From: Bilabrum cf. latius
Taxonomy: Eukaryota > Bigyra: Bicosoecida > Bigyra > Bicosoecida
Reading direction: 5' to 3'
DNA: 64,000 nt
Assembly: GCA_965178125.1 (NCBI GenBank)
Contig: OZ237736.1
Coordinates: forward strand, 1,364,001 to 1,428,000
Positions within the stretch are counted from its first letter, which is position 1. The number at the start of each line of letters is the position of its first letter. The notes beneath the pieces were generated by a model, which did no database searches, was not told the origin of the DNA, and worked only from the letters and a program-made list of their open reading frames with translations. Position numbers and translations under genes: made by a program. Shown in pieces: positions 21,054 to 32,797 of this stretch.

Positions 21054-24000
21054 ATGGAAAGAAGCTACCTCGACTTGTTAGATGCAGATAGTAGCGGCAA
21101 AGAACCATTCTCAGAAGCCCTCTTCCTTTCTGAGGCTCTAGAAGCGCATGACTTGAGGCAAGTCCGAGCGCTTCTAGAGCGGGAGCTACGATCCACTAAC
21201 GCGTCCATACGGCAGAACGTCCTCGAAAGCTTTGAGCGGTTTCAATAGTTGTCTGATCGACTTGCTGGCACGCAGATGGCTTCCTAGGCCATGGAAGTGC
21301 CGCTTTCTGCTGCCCGGTCGCGTCTGGACCGCCTGAGCGCATTCGACGAGGCAACGCAAGACAGGCTCGCCAGTACATCAAGGGAGATTGCTAGGCAGCA
21401 CAGTGTCATCTAGAGCACGGATCGAATTAGATGTTTGTAGCAGAGAGTAGAGGTTGTTGCATCGCGCCCCGTACTCCCCTCGACTCTGAGCGACAGTTGT
21501 CGGGCAGTCAGTCTCCAAGCAATGGCAGCCTTCTAGCTCGTCCAAGCCCAGAGAACCACGGTCAGACCATCTGCGCAGCTATCTGCACAGCACGACGATA
21601 TTCCAGCGCAAGCGTGGTCTGGACTGTTGGACACGCTCTAGCACGCAACGAGGCGGTGTGCCACAGCACTGCGGTTGGAGGTGTCCGCGCACGAGATTCC
21701 ATCGGACCATGCTGGCACTAGGGGTACAAGCGTACAACCACAACCTGCTCCTTCTCTGGGTGCTTCTAGCGTGGCATTCAGCGAGAAGGCGTTTTTCCAT
21801 GAGGCAGCCGAGAGAACGCGTGACGAACGCGAGCCGCTCCGCACCGGGGCTCTCGTAGAGGCGGCGGCAAGCCTTGATATAGCCCTCTGCTGCCTCTCTG
21901 CATGCCCCCCCGAACTAGGAAATCCGCCGGACAGAACTGGCGTGCTACGGCTGGCACGTGAGCCGGGCGAGTTTGTATCCAAGGTGCTCAAGAAACTCGC
22001 TGCGGCTGCGCACGGCACTGGATCGCGCGGAGACCTCGGCAGTGGGCCTCTCGACGTCCTGGGCGCCATTCGGGATGCATCCGTGTGCGATAGAAGCATA
22101 GCGTTCGTGAATGAGTGTCGGAGTGCCATTGCAACGCATTTCATGAGCGATTACCTGCTCAATCAGATCGTTGCAGACGGCAAGCAGCGTGACGAGACCG
22201 ACCGAGCCGGTCCCATGAGCACTCCTGGTTCCATGGGACGAGGTCCAGTTGCAGAAGACCGGGAGTTCTCCAAGATGGCAACAACCCGTCACCCATTGAG
22301 CTCCAGCCGCGACTTGTTCGTCTTCTTGCTGTGGGAGCGGTTTAGAGATTCACTGGCAGTCCCTTAGGAGCATCGCAGCGAGGGCAGCAGCAGCAGTAGC
22401 ACTGCCGCATCATACACGAGCACCGGCGGCGGCGAGTCCTCCTTTTTTGCCCCTGGTGACCCCCGTTAGTTTGCGCACCGCGTGCATCTTTTTGATGAGG
22501 CTTTGGCCGCCACTGTGGGAACGTTGCAAGCAGCCAGCGACATCTTGGCAGACGACGGGAAGGCAGAGCATGGTACGCAGTCACAGTCAGCTAGTGTCAC
22601 AGCACCGTTACCTTTTGGGAGTGCGGCCATTTCAGACTCGGAGCCGGCTAGTGCTTCTGCGGTGCTGCGGCGCGCTGCTCACACTGAGGAGGGAGCACGT
22701 GCTCTCCGCTGCGTGTCCGCGTGCGCATCTATCGCTGCCAGCGGTGAGGCGATCGCTGCCGCACTGCCAGTGTACGCATCATTGTGCGAGCAAGCGCTTC
22801 TTGGAGCTGTCCGAACCAGCACCGAGGCCCTCTTGTCTGGCACGTCTTGGGCTGCATCTGCTCCAAAGCGAGCTGGCGCGCAGCCCTCGCTTGGGATTCT
22901 AGGCCCCGCCGAGGTCTTTCGAGCACGTGCCATGGGGCCGGCGCTGGCTTGCGTCGATGCCGTCTTGGGTGGCCCGCATGAGTCTTCTGCTGCTGATCGA
23001 GGGAGTGCACGCGTTGCCATCGATGGCGACCACAAGTCGTCGCCTTTACCCGGGCAGCTTTGGCCCATGGTGCTGCCGGGTCGGACGCCCAGCCTCCGTC
23101 GCGTTGGCCTGCAGCAAGCACACTCCGCCCTGGCCTCGGCGTGGAAGCTCCTGTCGTCCGCCTGGGACCCGAGCGACGGCACAGCTCCAAGCGGAGCAAC
23201 TTCACCCGAGGGCACCGATGCAGCTGCAGCATTAGCTGCGTGTCTCGGAGCAGCGGCAGATGCACAAAGCGGGCCGTTGAGCGCCAGTGAATCTCCGCCC
23301 GAGCTTGACGCGGCGGTCGGCGAGCTCCTTCGCCTCGGGTGGGGCCATTCGCAGGCGACCAGCGTGAGAGCGCACCGGGACGAGGATGATGGTAGTCTCG
23401 CGGAACAAAACCCGGCCAGCGGTGCTGGGGCTAGCGAATCCAAGGAAGAATATGTCGGCGAATCAATAGGAAAGCAAGGGACAGCTATTGCTCTTGCAAG
23501 GCAGCAGGGGCCAAACCGATCGGATGTCGAGCGAGTATGCGAGCATCTGGGCCGAGCAAGTGCTCGTCTTGCGGATCCAGGGTAGGTTACCCTCGGAGAT
23601 GCTCGGAGATGCACTGCACTGCAAGGGGTGCTGGTGGACTCTGCCATGTTGCGAGAGCGGCTGGACGGGGCTGAAGTCGACGGCGAGGCAGCGGTCCAGC
23701 TGCGGCGCGCCCTGGCTGTGCTCGCAGCCGGGAGCTGCATGGCACTGCACCGCTTGGCCAGTAGCGACAGCAGCGGGCGCGGCCCTTTCGCGAATACCGA
23801 TGCGCCGCTGCCGCTGCTCGCAGGGGCGCACAAGCTGCTCGTAGACCGAGGCTCTGGTCCTGTTCCCCAACCATCGCGGAGGTTTGCAGCGGCTGCTGCG
23901 GGGGCCTGCAGCGCTGCCGCGAAGAGTGCCGCCACCCGCCAGCTGGATGCGTTTTCCAGGGAACAGTGTGCACGGGTGGCCGAGGCAGAGGCGAAGGACT

Positions 24001-24323
24001 CCAAGCTGAGCTGGCTGAGGGAAGAGGCCAGGACCGGCAGCAGCGGTGGCGGCAGTGGTGACAGTGGGCTCTCTGCAAAATACTCTGGGGGAACCCTGGC
24101 GCATGGTACAAGTGAAGGTGTGGGTGGGGGGGCAGACCGAGGGGAAGCCGCGGCCCAGGCCTGGCGCCTGGCGAGAAAAGCCGCTGGCGCGTGGAAGGAG
24201 GGCTTGGGGCGGCTGTGGCGCGAGTCGTTCGGAGCAGAGAATCTCCCTGGTGCAGTGTAGGCCCGATTGGACCGGTTGGTTGCAGGAAGCTTTGACGGGG
24301 AAGGTGTACCCGGCCCGCGGTAA
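21054..24323 (+). CDS. Conserved oligomeric Golgi complex subunit 2-like protein (candidate)
   Basis: One frame runs from ATG 21054 to TAA 24321 (1,089 residues) through at least ten TAG codons, e.g. 21246, 22365, 23583 and 24258. The N-terminal 90 residues (FLSEALEAHDLRQVRALLER, ESFERF, then TAG, LSDRLAGTQMAS, then TAG, AMEVPLSAARSRLDRL) have the layout of the COG2 N-terminal helical domain, where DYADFVNLSTNL-G-M and a PL-x-x-LR segment occur. COG2 is a tether for retrograde vesicles at the Golgi. The rest is helical and Ala-rich with no block I can place, so this is a fold-level suggestion. The end is uncertain: the TAA overlaps a good splice donor (gtaagc), and a further exon could exist. 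It lies 136 bp downstream of the WGAF gene on the same strand. Confidence 0.45.
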
Positions 24324-24813
24324 GCTGCTGGTATCTCCAGATCGATCGATCGATCGGCCGATCGACACTATTGTGCTGTCTTGGAGGAGCGGAGGCTGGG
24401 GCGGCCAGGCCAGGGCATGTACGCGGCAATCAGGGCATCAGCTAGGGTAATAGTACGCTACCAAGCTTGTGGTCTCGGTGCTGCAGCTGTCATGCGGGAG
24501 TGCAGCTACTTGCCGGCGTTTCCTTGGTAAGGGGGAATCGAGTGCTCACGAAGAAAGCGCGATGCTACATAAAATGAGCCCTTCGATGCGCCAAAGTCAT
24601 TCACGTCTGCCGACAGACTACTTTTGAGAGAGTTTGGAGACATCAGTTTGCAGTACACTAGCTGGTTTGGCGCAGCATTCGCGTTGGCACCCATATTTGC
24701 GGAATGCAGCTACAGTCCTTTTCCGGTTTTTGTCGGCTTGCGACCAACTGCAGTACCCCAGCCTGCCGACCAGCCGTTTGGGTCCACTTCAAAATCGCCA
24801 ATCTCTACTAGCC
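24324..24813. other. Intergenic region, no gene seen
   Basis: 490 bp between the COG2-like gene and the next start. It contains a short GATC-rich patch near 24345-24365. No coding frame is supported except a possible extra 3' exon of the COG2-like gene. Confidence 0.4.
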
Positions 24814-27800
24814 ATGGCTAGTGATTCAAAGCCTTTTTGCTGTAAGTTAATCTATATTTCTTGTTCATTATGCTTGCATTGCTTTCGAGGCGCTGCTGTG
24901 GCTGCTTTCAACAAAATGCTCGGAGAGACGTCACGTCTGCTATGCTGCTCTTCTCATCAGGCATACCCCTCAATTATCGCAGCATATGACCGAATCGGAT
25001 GCATAAACGTTACAGTGAAACCTAAGCTAGATCCTGGTACGCATCATTGCTCCGTGAGATATCTATATTGGTCTGAGAAGCTTGAGCATTGTTGCGATTG
25101 CGTCGGGGCACGTGCAGCATGTCGGTTGCACCGAATCAACCACAGGCTCCGCCTGCTTTCGCGTTTCTGATTGTAATATTGCCAATAAAATTGACTAGAG
25201 CCCAGTGTTTGCTTCATTATTGTCCCTCTGGCCCGTATTCTCGTGATGGGTAGGTGCTTCACATGACCTTGAGAACGGAGTAGTCTTGCTGATACAGACC
25301 GTCCTGGGTACCATGGTGCACCGATTCGTGTTGTTTGAATAGGTTACGTGCAGCTGTCCTTCAAATTGACCCAATGCTGGGGATTATTTAGTGAATTGGG
25401 GTTGGGGTTGAAGTGCTTTCTAACGTGGTTCGCGAGACCGAGCCCGACTGGCTAAGAATAATCGCGCCATGGGTATCAGCCTGAGTATTTCAACATCATG
25501 AAAATGCTTTGCCATTGGTCTCGCGTCGCGTATCTCAGCGGAGGCTCAGGCCAAAGCACCGAATGAGCTCCCGAGCTTGACGGTTTGGGAGAACGCAGTC
25601 ATTACAAACGCGCACTCTTTCGTATCGATCCGTATCGCATCGCAGGGAGTGTTGCTGACCTTCTGCATCCCTGTGGTCATTGCCATTTACATCGTATCTG
25701 TGGTCGCGGAGCTGGACATCAACCCGTTCGAGAACACGGCCGAGACATTCGTGACCAGCGATCCTCGCACCGTTCAGATCATCTGCGAGGCACCGGGAGG
25801 CTGCCTGCTAGAGCGCAAGTACACATACACGACTGGGCCATCACGCGACTGCGCCCCACCTCGCGCGTGAGCAAGCATGTCATCTCCGCTTGGTCGGATC
25901 ACCGGTGCCGAGGCCACGTCCGCGCTATCTCTCTTGCTGTGTCTCTTTGTCTCATTGCATGTCGCGCCGCCCTGTATGCACAACGTTGTATCCGTTCGCG
26001 CTTGCAGATGTGAGCATTCTTTCTCTTGTTCATTTGGCATCACAGCAAGGATGCCGGCGTGTGCATCTCGCTCGCCTACAAACGTGCGCTGCGCCTGCCC
26101 ATCTGCGCCAGCCCTGCTGCTAACGACGGCATCATCGTGTACTGGAACAGGACCGCCAACGTGGCTGCCCTGCAGAGGACCACCACCACCACCACCACGC
26201 GGCGCCTGGCCCGCATGCAGTCCCGTGACACCCCCGTGCACGAGGTCAACGCCATCAGCGGTGCGCAGAGCAGGCTGGACTGGGCCCGGGTGCGGCCAGC
26301 CTTGTTCCCTGGCCACCTGTACCCCGTCACCGAGGACACTCATGTCGCCGCTGTGGACGTGCAGCAGGACGAGGCGGAGCGCGTGCGGATCCGTGCGGGC
26401 ATCGTGCGGGCCATGCGTCGCCGCGCAGCGATCAAGGCGCGCCGGCTGACTGACGACCTCAACGGAGGCGGCGGTGATGACCTCAACGGAGGCGGCGGTG
26501 ATGACCTCAACGGAGGCGGCGGTGATGACCTCAACGGAGGCGGCGGTGATGACCTCAACGGAGGCGGCGGTGACGACCTCAACGGAGGCGGCGGTGACGA
26601 CCTCAACGGAGGCGGCGGTGATGACCTCAACGGAGGCGGCGGTGACGACCTCAACGGAGGCGGCGGTGACGACCTCAACGGAGGCGGCGGCGACGATATC
26701 GGCGGACCTGGGACTGGCGCTGACGATTTCGGTGGGCCTGGCGGTGTGGTGGTGAGCTTTCTCTTTGTATCCGATGCACGTCTCGACAGCATGATGTGCA
26801 TGCTCACACTGTACGATTTCCTGCCTTGAGTATCCTTTTCGATGCTTGCCCGCAGGACGACTTCTTCGCCGGTGGGGGGACATACGAGGACGATTTCTTC
26901 CGCTTCGACCCTGGTGAGTGGGCTAGTATATGCCCTTCGCTGGAGTGATGCTGTGTATCTCTTGTGCATCGGCAGTCAGTATGCCGTGATATATTGCTCG
27001 CCTTGTTTCATCAATTTGGCATGTGCTCTCGCAGGTGCCGGCTTCCAGGACGACTACTACGGCGGTCTCGAGACCCTGTCCGACGAGGAGCTGGGCCAGT
27101 TCTTCGGGGAAGACTTCGGCGGCGCGGGCGGGTTTGGCGGCGGGCCCGGCGCGTACGGTGACGACGAGTGGCAGACGGATCTGAACCCCAACACGTGGAA
27201 CCAGTGGGACGACGGGGAGGCGCCCCCTGTGGAGTCCGAGTCCGCGTTGAACGAGGCTAGGAAGGAAGGGTAAGAGGCGACATGGATCTGTGCATAGTGG
27301 TACAAGCATCCTAACCGTCACAAGTGCGCGAGCAACCTTGACAGGTTGAGTTCTCACCTATACTACCTTGGGCGTGGTCATGTTCTTCTTACTACCCCAT
27401 TTGTGCACATTCTGCCCGCAGGTTCGACACCGAGTACTCGTACACAGACTTCAACCGCGGCCGTCCCACCGCCGAGGTTGGCATCTCCATCCGCTCCGAG
27501 ATCCTGTCCCTGCGAGACAACCCCTCGGGCAAGAAGGAGCTGCTGCGGTCAGTGGGCGGCGTGCCCATCGCCCGTGGTCGTGTGCTGCTCCAACACCACT
27601 CGTCCTCGTACAAGGAGGGCGGCAGCCTCAACAGCAACCCGGAAGGGGCGCGCCTGTCCACCGGGTACCTGTCTATCGCCACCGACCGCTCGTCCACGTT
27701 CAGCGACGATGACATCAAGGAGACGCTCAGCACGCAGAACCGGACGTCGTGCCTCTGGAGGGTCATCAGAGCTGTCAACCGTACCGTCACCCTTCCGAGT

Positions 27801-28253
27801 GACGCCGAGTTCATCACCTTGGAAGGTAAGAACTCCGCAGTGCCTATCCCCGTGGTGGCCATCGACACGCTGAATGACATCAACGGAGACTACTCAACGG
27901 CTCAGGTCATCCTGTCGGGGCAACGGTCCAGTGGCACCATCGTGAAGCGGTCCTGGGAGTACATTCTGGGCGCTGCTGGTGGTTTCGTGACCATCATCAT
28001 GGGTGCGTTCGCCGGCGTGGCGGCGGGCATCCGGGCCTTTGACGTGATCGTGTGCGGCGGGTGCCTGAGCTGCGGGTCCATCGAGCCCACCGAGGACGAG
28101 CTCGCCAAGAAGGCCAAGGACGGCGACGACGGGGGCGACAGCAAGCCGGCCGAGGGGGCATCCCAGAACACGGTGGCTCCGGCTCCAGCTCCTGCCCCGC
28201 AGACTACCACCAGTCAGACTGGCGCGAAGGCCGGTTTCGCGGATGAGGTGTGA
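24814..28253 (+). CDS. Two-TM membrane protein with Asp/Gly-rich repeat domain, family unknown
   Basis: Six exons in consistent phase: 24814-24841, 25539-25866, 26046-26751, 26856-26913, 27035-27269 and 27422-28253 (728 residues, TGA stop, no TAG). The 28-nt first exon (MASDSKPFC) across a 697-bp intron is the weakest part; the others join well at GT-AG sites. A TM helix lies near residue 55 (GVLLTFCIPVVIAIYIVSVV) and another near residue 625 (ILGAAGGFVTIIMGAFAGVA) before a Pro/Ala/Asp-rich tail. The loop between them holds ten DDLNGGGG repeats, further DDFF and DDYYGG acidic-aromatic stretches, and a globular region (GFDTEYSYTDFNRGRP to TAQVILSGQ). I do not recognise the family. The topology suggests a large lumenal or extracellular loop between two anchors. 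Confidence 0.65.
26452..26691 (+). repeat. 24-bp minisatellite, 10 units, in frame
   Basis: Ten tandem units of 24 bp encode DDLNGGGG. Units differ only at a few third positions (gat/gac), so the array is young or homogenised. Confidence 0.93.
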
Positions 28254-28971
28254 TCATCCCGGGGCTGTGGGGGCACTAGCACGCAGCGACCAGCTGCGCT
28301 GCGTGCTTGGGAACGAGGCTCGCTGGTGTTCGCTGGGTGCATTCTGCAGTCCCGCGGCCTCTCGGCGTGTCAGGCCTTGCCCACTGCGACTCCGTTTGTG
28401 TCGCGATGAAGGGGGGTTGAATGCCTTGTTTGATCCTTCTGTTTGCGCTCGGCGGCGGCTCGTGGTGTGGTGCGGTCTGGTAGCTTGCGATTTCCTGATT
28501 GGTTTATGTGTTGGGGATTGCATCGGTGCTGGCTCGTTGCGTTTCGTTGCTTCGCGCCGCGAGCGCACGGGCAATGCGGCACGGCCCATGTCGGGCTGGT
28601 CGTGGAGGAGGGGCGGGGGTGCCTGTAGCTAGTCGAGGCTACTGGCGGGCACGCGACCGGACCGATGCCTCGTGTGCAGCCTTGTGCGCTACATTTTTGA
28701 TGCAATCTTCAGGCTATCTCGCACCAACCGGCTTCAGATAGAGATCAATTGGCTCCGTGTTGTGCCGTCCGACAGAGGGGCTGGTGTGTGCAGTGCACGC
28801 GACGGGGTCAGGCGTGCTGCAGTGCAACGCACATTGCCCCACCAAACCTGCCATGCCGCGAGCACACACCACTGCATGCACACACGCGTGGCCACTGTGC
28901 CTGCTCATCATCACACGCCCCCCGCTCCGGGGCCCGTATCTCTCTCAAAGTTCAGCGCCAGCTCTGATCCC
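28254..28971. other. Intergenic region, no gene seen
   Basis: 718 bp between the two-TM gene and the next start. Short frames here show no conserved features. It should include the promoter of the downstream secreted-protein gene. Confidence 0.4.
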
Positions 28972-30714
28972 ATGCTCTCCGCTCGCATGTTGTTGCTGTA
29001 CGTGGTCGTAACATTATCAGCTTTGGCATTCCCTCCTGGCTGCAGCTCGTTCGGTTGCGACCCGTTTCGTTCGGCGGTCATCCACGGCGTCATGCTGGAA
29101 CGAGGCGGCTAGCTCCAGACACCGAGATTGCAGTCCTTAGATAGCATCCAGCCAGGGAAATTAGGTGATTTAGCAACGGTTCGCTTCAACCCAACAGGTG
29201 TTGGTTGCATCGGGAGCGGGGTCGCAGCAACTTGCCTAGCTGGAAACAAGCTTGTGCAATTGAACAGCTCGGGCACGATTTAGTGGCAGTGGAGCGAGCA
29301 AGGAGACGGCAAGTCTGTCTCGATGCCAGGTACCAAGTTTGCAAGAACCCTGCCGGTGGCAGGATATCAGGGCAAAATCGAGACTGCATCCGAAAACCAA
29401 GTATGCTACATCCAAGACAACGGCACGACGCAGTGGTCTTAGAACGTGTTGCCGTCGCTCTCGTTCGGGATTGTGAGTGCTCCCGTGACAAACAACCGGT
29501 CTTTGAACTTTTATACCCGCTCCGACGGCTACAGCTTCGGTTATGATGATCGATCGACTCCCGTGGCCCAAATCCCAACTCGAGTTTGCGGCAGCGCCAG
29601 CTGCAGCACATCAGACCCAGTGGCATCGGTTGGAGCTCCGACCGTGGCCGGCCAGCGCGTCGTTTTTGTCGGCGGCGTCTTTAAGGACATTCAGCCATTC
29701 CCTTCGGATTCCGCGGGCGTGTGCGCCGCGGTCGCTTACGATCAAGCAGACAGCATCGTGAAGCGGCTACAGACCGCATGGCAGGTGACTGTTCCATGCA
29801 GTGGCTTTCAAGCTCCTGGAAGTGATCGGTGGCCACAGGCCGTGCTGCCCATGGGCGACCCCTTCGTGTTTGCGACCAGTTCGAACCAGCTGGGAGCAGC
29901 ACGCGAGGCCGCCGTCCCCGTCCCCACAGTGGGGCTCACCTGGGTGACCCCCGGGGGAACACTCGGACTCGGCGCCGTCACTGCATTCCCCGAGGGCCTG
30001 GACCCCGAGGCGCAGCAGCCCAACACCACGCTGGCCTGGGAGGCCGCGGGGCTCCCGCAGGCGATGGCTGAGGCCGGTTGCACGCTGCCCTATGCGCTGG
30101 GAGTCGCAGTGGAGCCGCTGCAGTTCGATGCACCCATCGGACCGGGATCGCCATCGATCTCCCGGCGCATCTGGGTGGCACCCCGCCATTGTAGCGTGCT
30201 GTTTCCGCTGGACCCCGCCTCAGGCAGGGTTATCTCGGAAGAGGCCATCAATGTGACGTTGCTTGCCGCTGCTGCCATGCTGGGAGCCGAGCCAGTAACT
30301 GTGTCCAGGGCCGGCACCGCGGCCCCCATGGTGATGATTTCCCCCCCGCAGCTGCTGCAGGTCAACTCTACTGGTGCAGAGCCGGGGGCGGACCGGCTCC
30401 TGATGCTGGCCCTTGCCCCCGCGAACACCTTCGCCCCGACGCCCCGGCTGCAGGACGCAGTGCTCGTGCTCATTCGTCCTCCTAGCGACGGAGCACCTGC
30501 TCGGCTGCTTTCGTCGCAGCCCCTCTGCAACAGCGGCAGCGGCGGGAGCCTGTGCCAGGCCCGCGTGCTGGCACTGGGCCAGCCTGCCGTGCCCCAGTCA
30601 GACGCGGGAGTGAGCTACAAGGGGGCTGCGGTCGTGGTCCCGTCCTGGATCCGGCCCGACCCGGGGTCCAACGCCACCGAGGCAGTGGTCTCTGTGCTGC
30701 CGCTGCGCCGCTGA
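28972..30714 (+). CDS. Secreted protein, possibly a PQQ-like beta-propeller
   Basis: Single exon, 580 residues, TGA stop. The first ATG is followed by a signal peptide (ARMLLLYVVVTLSALAFPPG). In-frame TAG codons are at 29110, 29281 and 29440. Short blade-like segments such as GNKLVQLNSSGTI before TAG-WQW, and YIQDNGTTQWS before TAG, resemble the W-containing strands of quinoprotein-like propellers, and later segments (RVVFVGGVFKDI, VVVPSWIRP) fit a beta-rich fold. No catalytic motif is visible. It has several Cys and a Pro/Gly/Ala-rich composition typical of extracellular proteins. Function unknown. Confidence 0.6.
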
Positions 30715-31072
30715 TGCTGGTCTATTTCCGACGTGGTGGGAGCTACTCCTTCTGCTTGCTTGCACAGTGAGCACGCAGGAGCGTCGTTTCCCGCATGGTT
30801 ACGTGGATCGAAACGGCTAGCCCAGTTCGCTCTGCTGCTGCCGCTATCCCGCGTGGTCCTGCGACTTGGCAGTCTGTGACGCCGCGCATGGCCCGCGGCT
30901 GGCGGCAGCAGCGCATGCTCACTAGTTTGGAGTGCTTTGCTCGACTTTGTATCGAAACGAAGTTCCAAATCGATATGCGATAGCTTGTAATGCACAACTG
31001 CATCTCCGTGCGGGCGCTTCAATGATGCCGCCGAGCTGCTGTAGTGCCAGCTTCACCATTCGTTCCGACAGA
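30715..31072. other. Convergent intergenic region, no gene seen
   Basis: 358 bp between two converging genes; nothing coding is supported. Confidence 0.45.
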
Positions 31073-32677
31073 TCACGCGAGCCCAGCCGATCCGCTGGCC
31101 AGCATACCCTCGCCCATCATGCGATGCGTCGTACCACTCCCGCCCCTCCCCTCCTTTGGCCCGAGAGAGAGCGGCCCCTCTGGCATTGGCAGCTGCAGCA
31201 CAGCCCCCGGCACGGCGCACAGGAAAGGGACGGACACCAGGGCCTCGTACTCGCAGGCGCCCGTCTCCTCGACTTGCACCAAGGAGGGCGGGGGAGAGTT
31301 GGAGGCGGCCCAGAGGGCGTCCCACGGGCAGCTGCTGTCGGGGGAATCGGGCTCATGGCCGGGACCAGCACCAGCTCTAGCACCAGCACCAGCACCAGCA
31401 CCAGTACTTCCACTGTTGCCAGCACCGCCACTATCCAACATCTCACCACGGGTGGCAGCAGCAGCTAAGGCGGTAGCTCGGGCCCGTCCGTGACGCGTGG
31501 CCTCGAGTCCAATCGCTTCCGCATGCCTCACCGTGAATCTGTTCCCTGGGTCGCCCACCATGCCCCCTGCCACCGCCTGCACCCAGGGCATGCGGCCGAG
31601 CCAGGCAGCCAGCAGCTCCCCTGGACATCGCTTCCGCAGATCTGCATCGCTCGATGCCTCAGCCAGCATGCGCCCGCTTCCCTCGCTTCCACTAGCCTGG
31701 CCAACTGGCTGCTGTTCGGGCCGCATCAGGTGCTGGAAGACCCGAGCCATGTCGGACGCGTAGGCAATACTATCATTCGCCCTCGCGACCATGGCGTGCC
31801 ACCCACAGCGCAAAGAAGACTCTCCTGGCATGGACGCAGTGTAGCTGCCCTCCGATGTGGAGTGCACGTGGGACTCCTTGGGGGGCGCCGAGCTGGGGCT
31901 GTGGATCCTGGCGAGAAACTGGCAGAGAGCGGCGAAGCAGGCGCTGTCTCGAAGTTGATCAGATGGTGTGCTATCGTCCCAGCGGGGCACATTGGAGAGC
32001 GCCGGAGGTTGTGGCCCTGCGTCTCCCCCCGCGCCTTGCAAGTTGCGGCTGGCAGTGGCAGTGGGGGTGCTGCCCACCACGCCCAGGCCTGCGGCTCGCA
32101 TCGCTGCCGCCGTGCGTATCGCGCCGCGATCGCATGCTTCATTCCGTGCCTAGCCAACTTCGTTGAGATCCTAATGCTTAGGATGGCGATCTATTTGATT
32201 GATCGGCCGCGTAACATTGCCGGTGGCCGCCAACCTGAGGCAATCTCCCTCAGCTGGCTGAGTCAGCGGGCAAACGTACCGCACAAGAAGACGCCGCCTT
32301 GAGTGGATGCCTTGTCCACATGGGGAGCCCCCGGTAAAAATTTCGACGTACTCGGGACCCTCGCGGCCAATTCCCTCTGAAATGCCCAGAGACACTACGC
32401 CGGAACCGGCAAAACCGGTTTCGTCAAAATGCAATCCGCTCGGTGACCTGAACTGACGTGCGTGCGCGCCTGGGCAAATCTCGTACGAAAACATGCTAGA
32501 TGATCCCATGAGAACATAGCAGCTCCCTACGAGCGGGAGAACCATCGAAGGGCTGGAATTACACGTGGACGTGGTAGCGGTGAAAAGGTGGCTTCGTATG
32601 GCCGTCGACAGAGCAACATCAACTGGCCGGCCTACGGTAGCGGTAACCATGAACAGGCTCAGCATGTCCTTTAGCAT
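31073..32677 (-). CDS. OS-9-like ER lectin with MRH domain
   Basis: OS-9/Yos9-type lectins read trimmed N-glycans on misfolded ER proteins and pass them to ERAD. Single exon, 534 residues. The chosen ATG gives a signal sequence (MLKDMLSLFMVTATVG). The MRH domain follows at about residues 45-150: GSCYVLMGSSSMFSYEICPG, AHARQFRSP (sugar-contacting Gln), SLGISEG, FTGGSPCGQG, RRLLVRYVCPL (Arg) and PAEGDCLRL (Glu). The usual last Tyr after the cysteine is replaced and the Trp motif of OS-9 is absent. Two TAG codons (32171, 32150) join the MRH part to a 370-residue tail with no recognised domain. Start codons of this and the PH gene are 120 bp apart. Confidence 0.72.
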
Positions 32678-32797
32678 TGCATGCACGCCTCTCGTACACG
32701 CAAGGTATTCTTTAAACTGGAATAGGCTTTTCGCCAATGGAAAGCCGGAACCACCTCCAGAAGCATTGCGTCCCGATCTTGCATTCGCTCTGAAACA
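32678..32797. promoter_or_regulatory. 120-bp divergent intergenic region
   Basis: Separates the start codons of the OS-9-like gene (reverse) and the PH gene (forward), so it must serve as promoter and 5' UTR for both. No specific motif identified. Confidence 0.4.

Noticed and set aside
21054-24323. Reading the TAG-broken genes as pseudogenes
   Set aside because: Breaks are always TAG, never TAA or TGA, with no frameshifts, and they affect essential genes such as VPS2 and SepSecS. Decay would produce all three stops and indels.
24321-24323. TAA as a sense codon too (ciliate-type UAR code)
   Set aside because: SmD1, the EGF gene and the coiled-coil gene all end plausibly at TAA, and no conserved domain here requires reading through TAA.
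24843-25170. Cys-rich frame after the MASDSKPFC exon as a small protein or extra exon
   Set aside because: Composition is AT-richer like intron DNA, no motif is seen, and the phase from the first exon to 25539 works without it.
26452-26691. CRISPR-like direct repeat array
   Set aside because: Units are contiguous without unique spacers, keep frame and encode DDLNGGGG in a eukaryotic exon.
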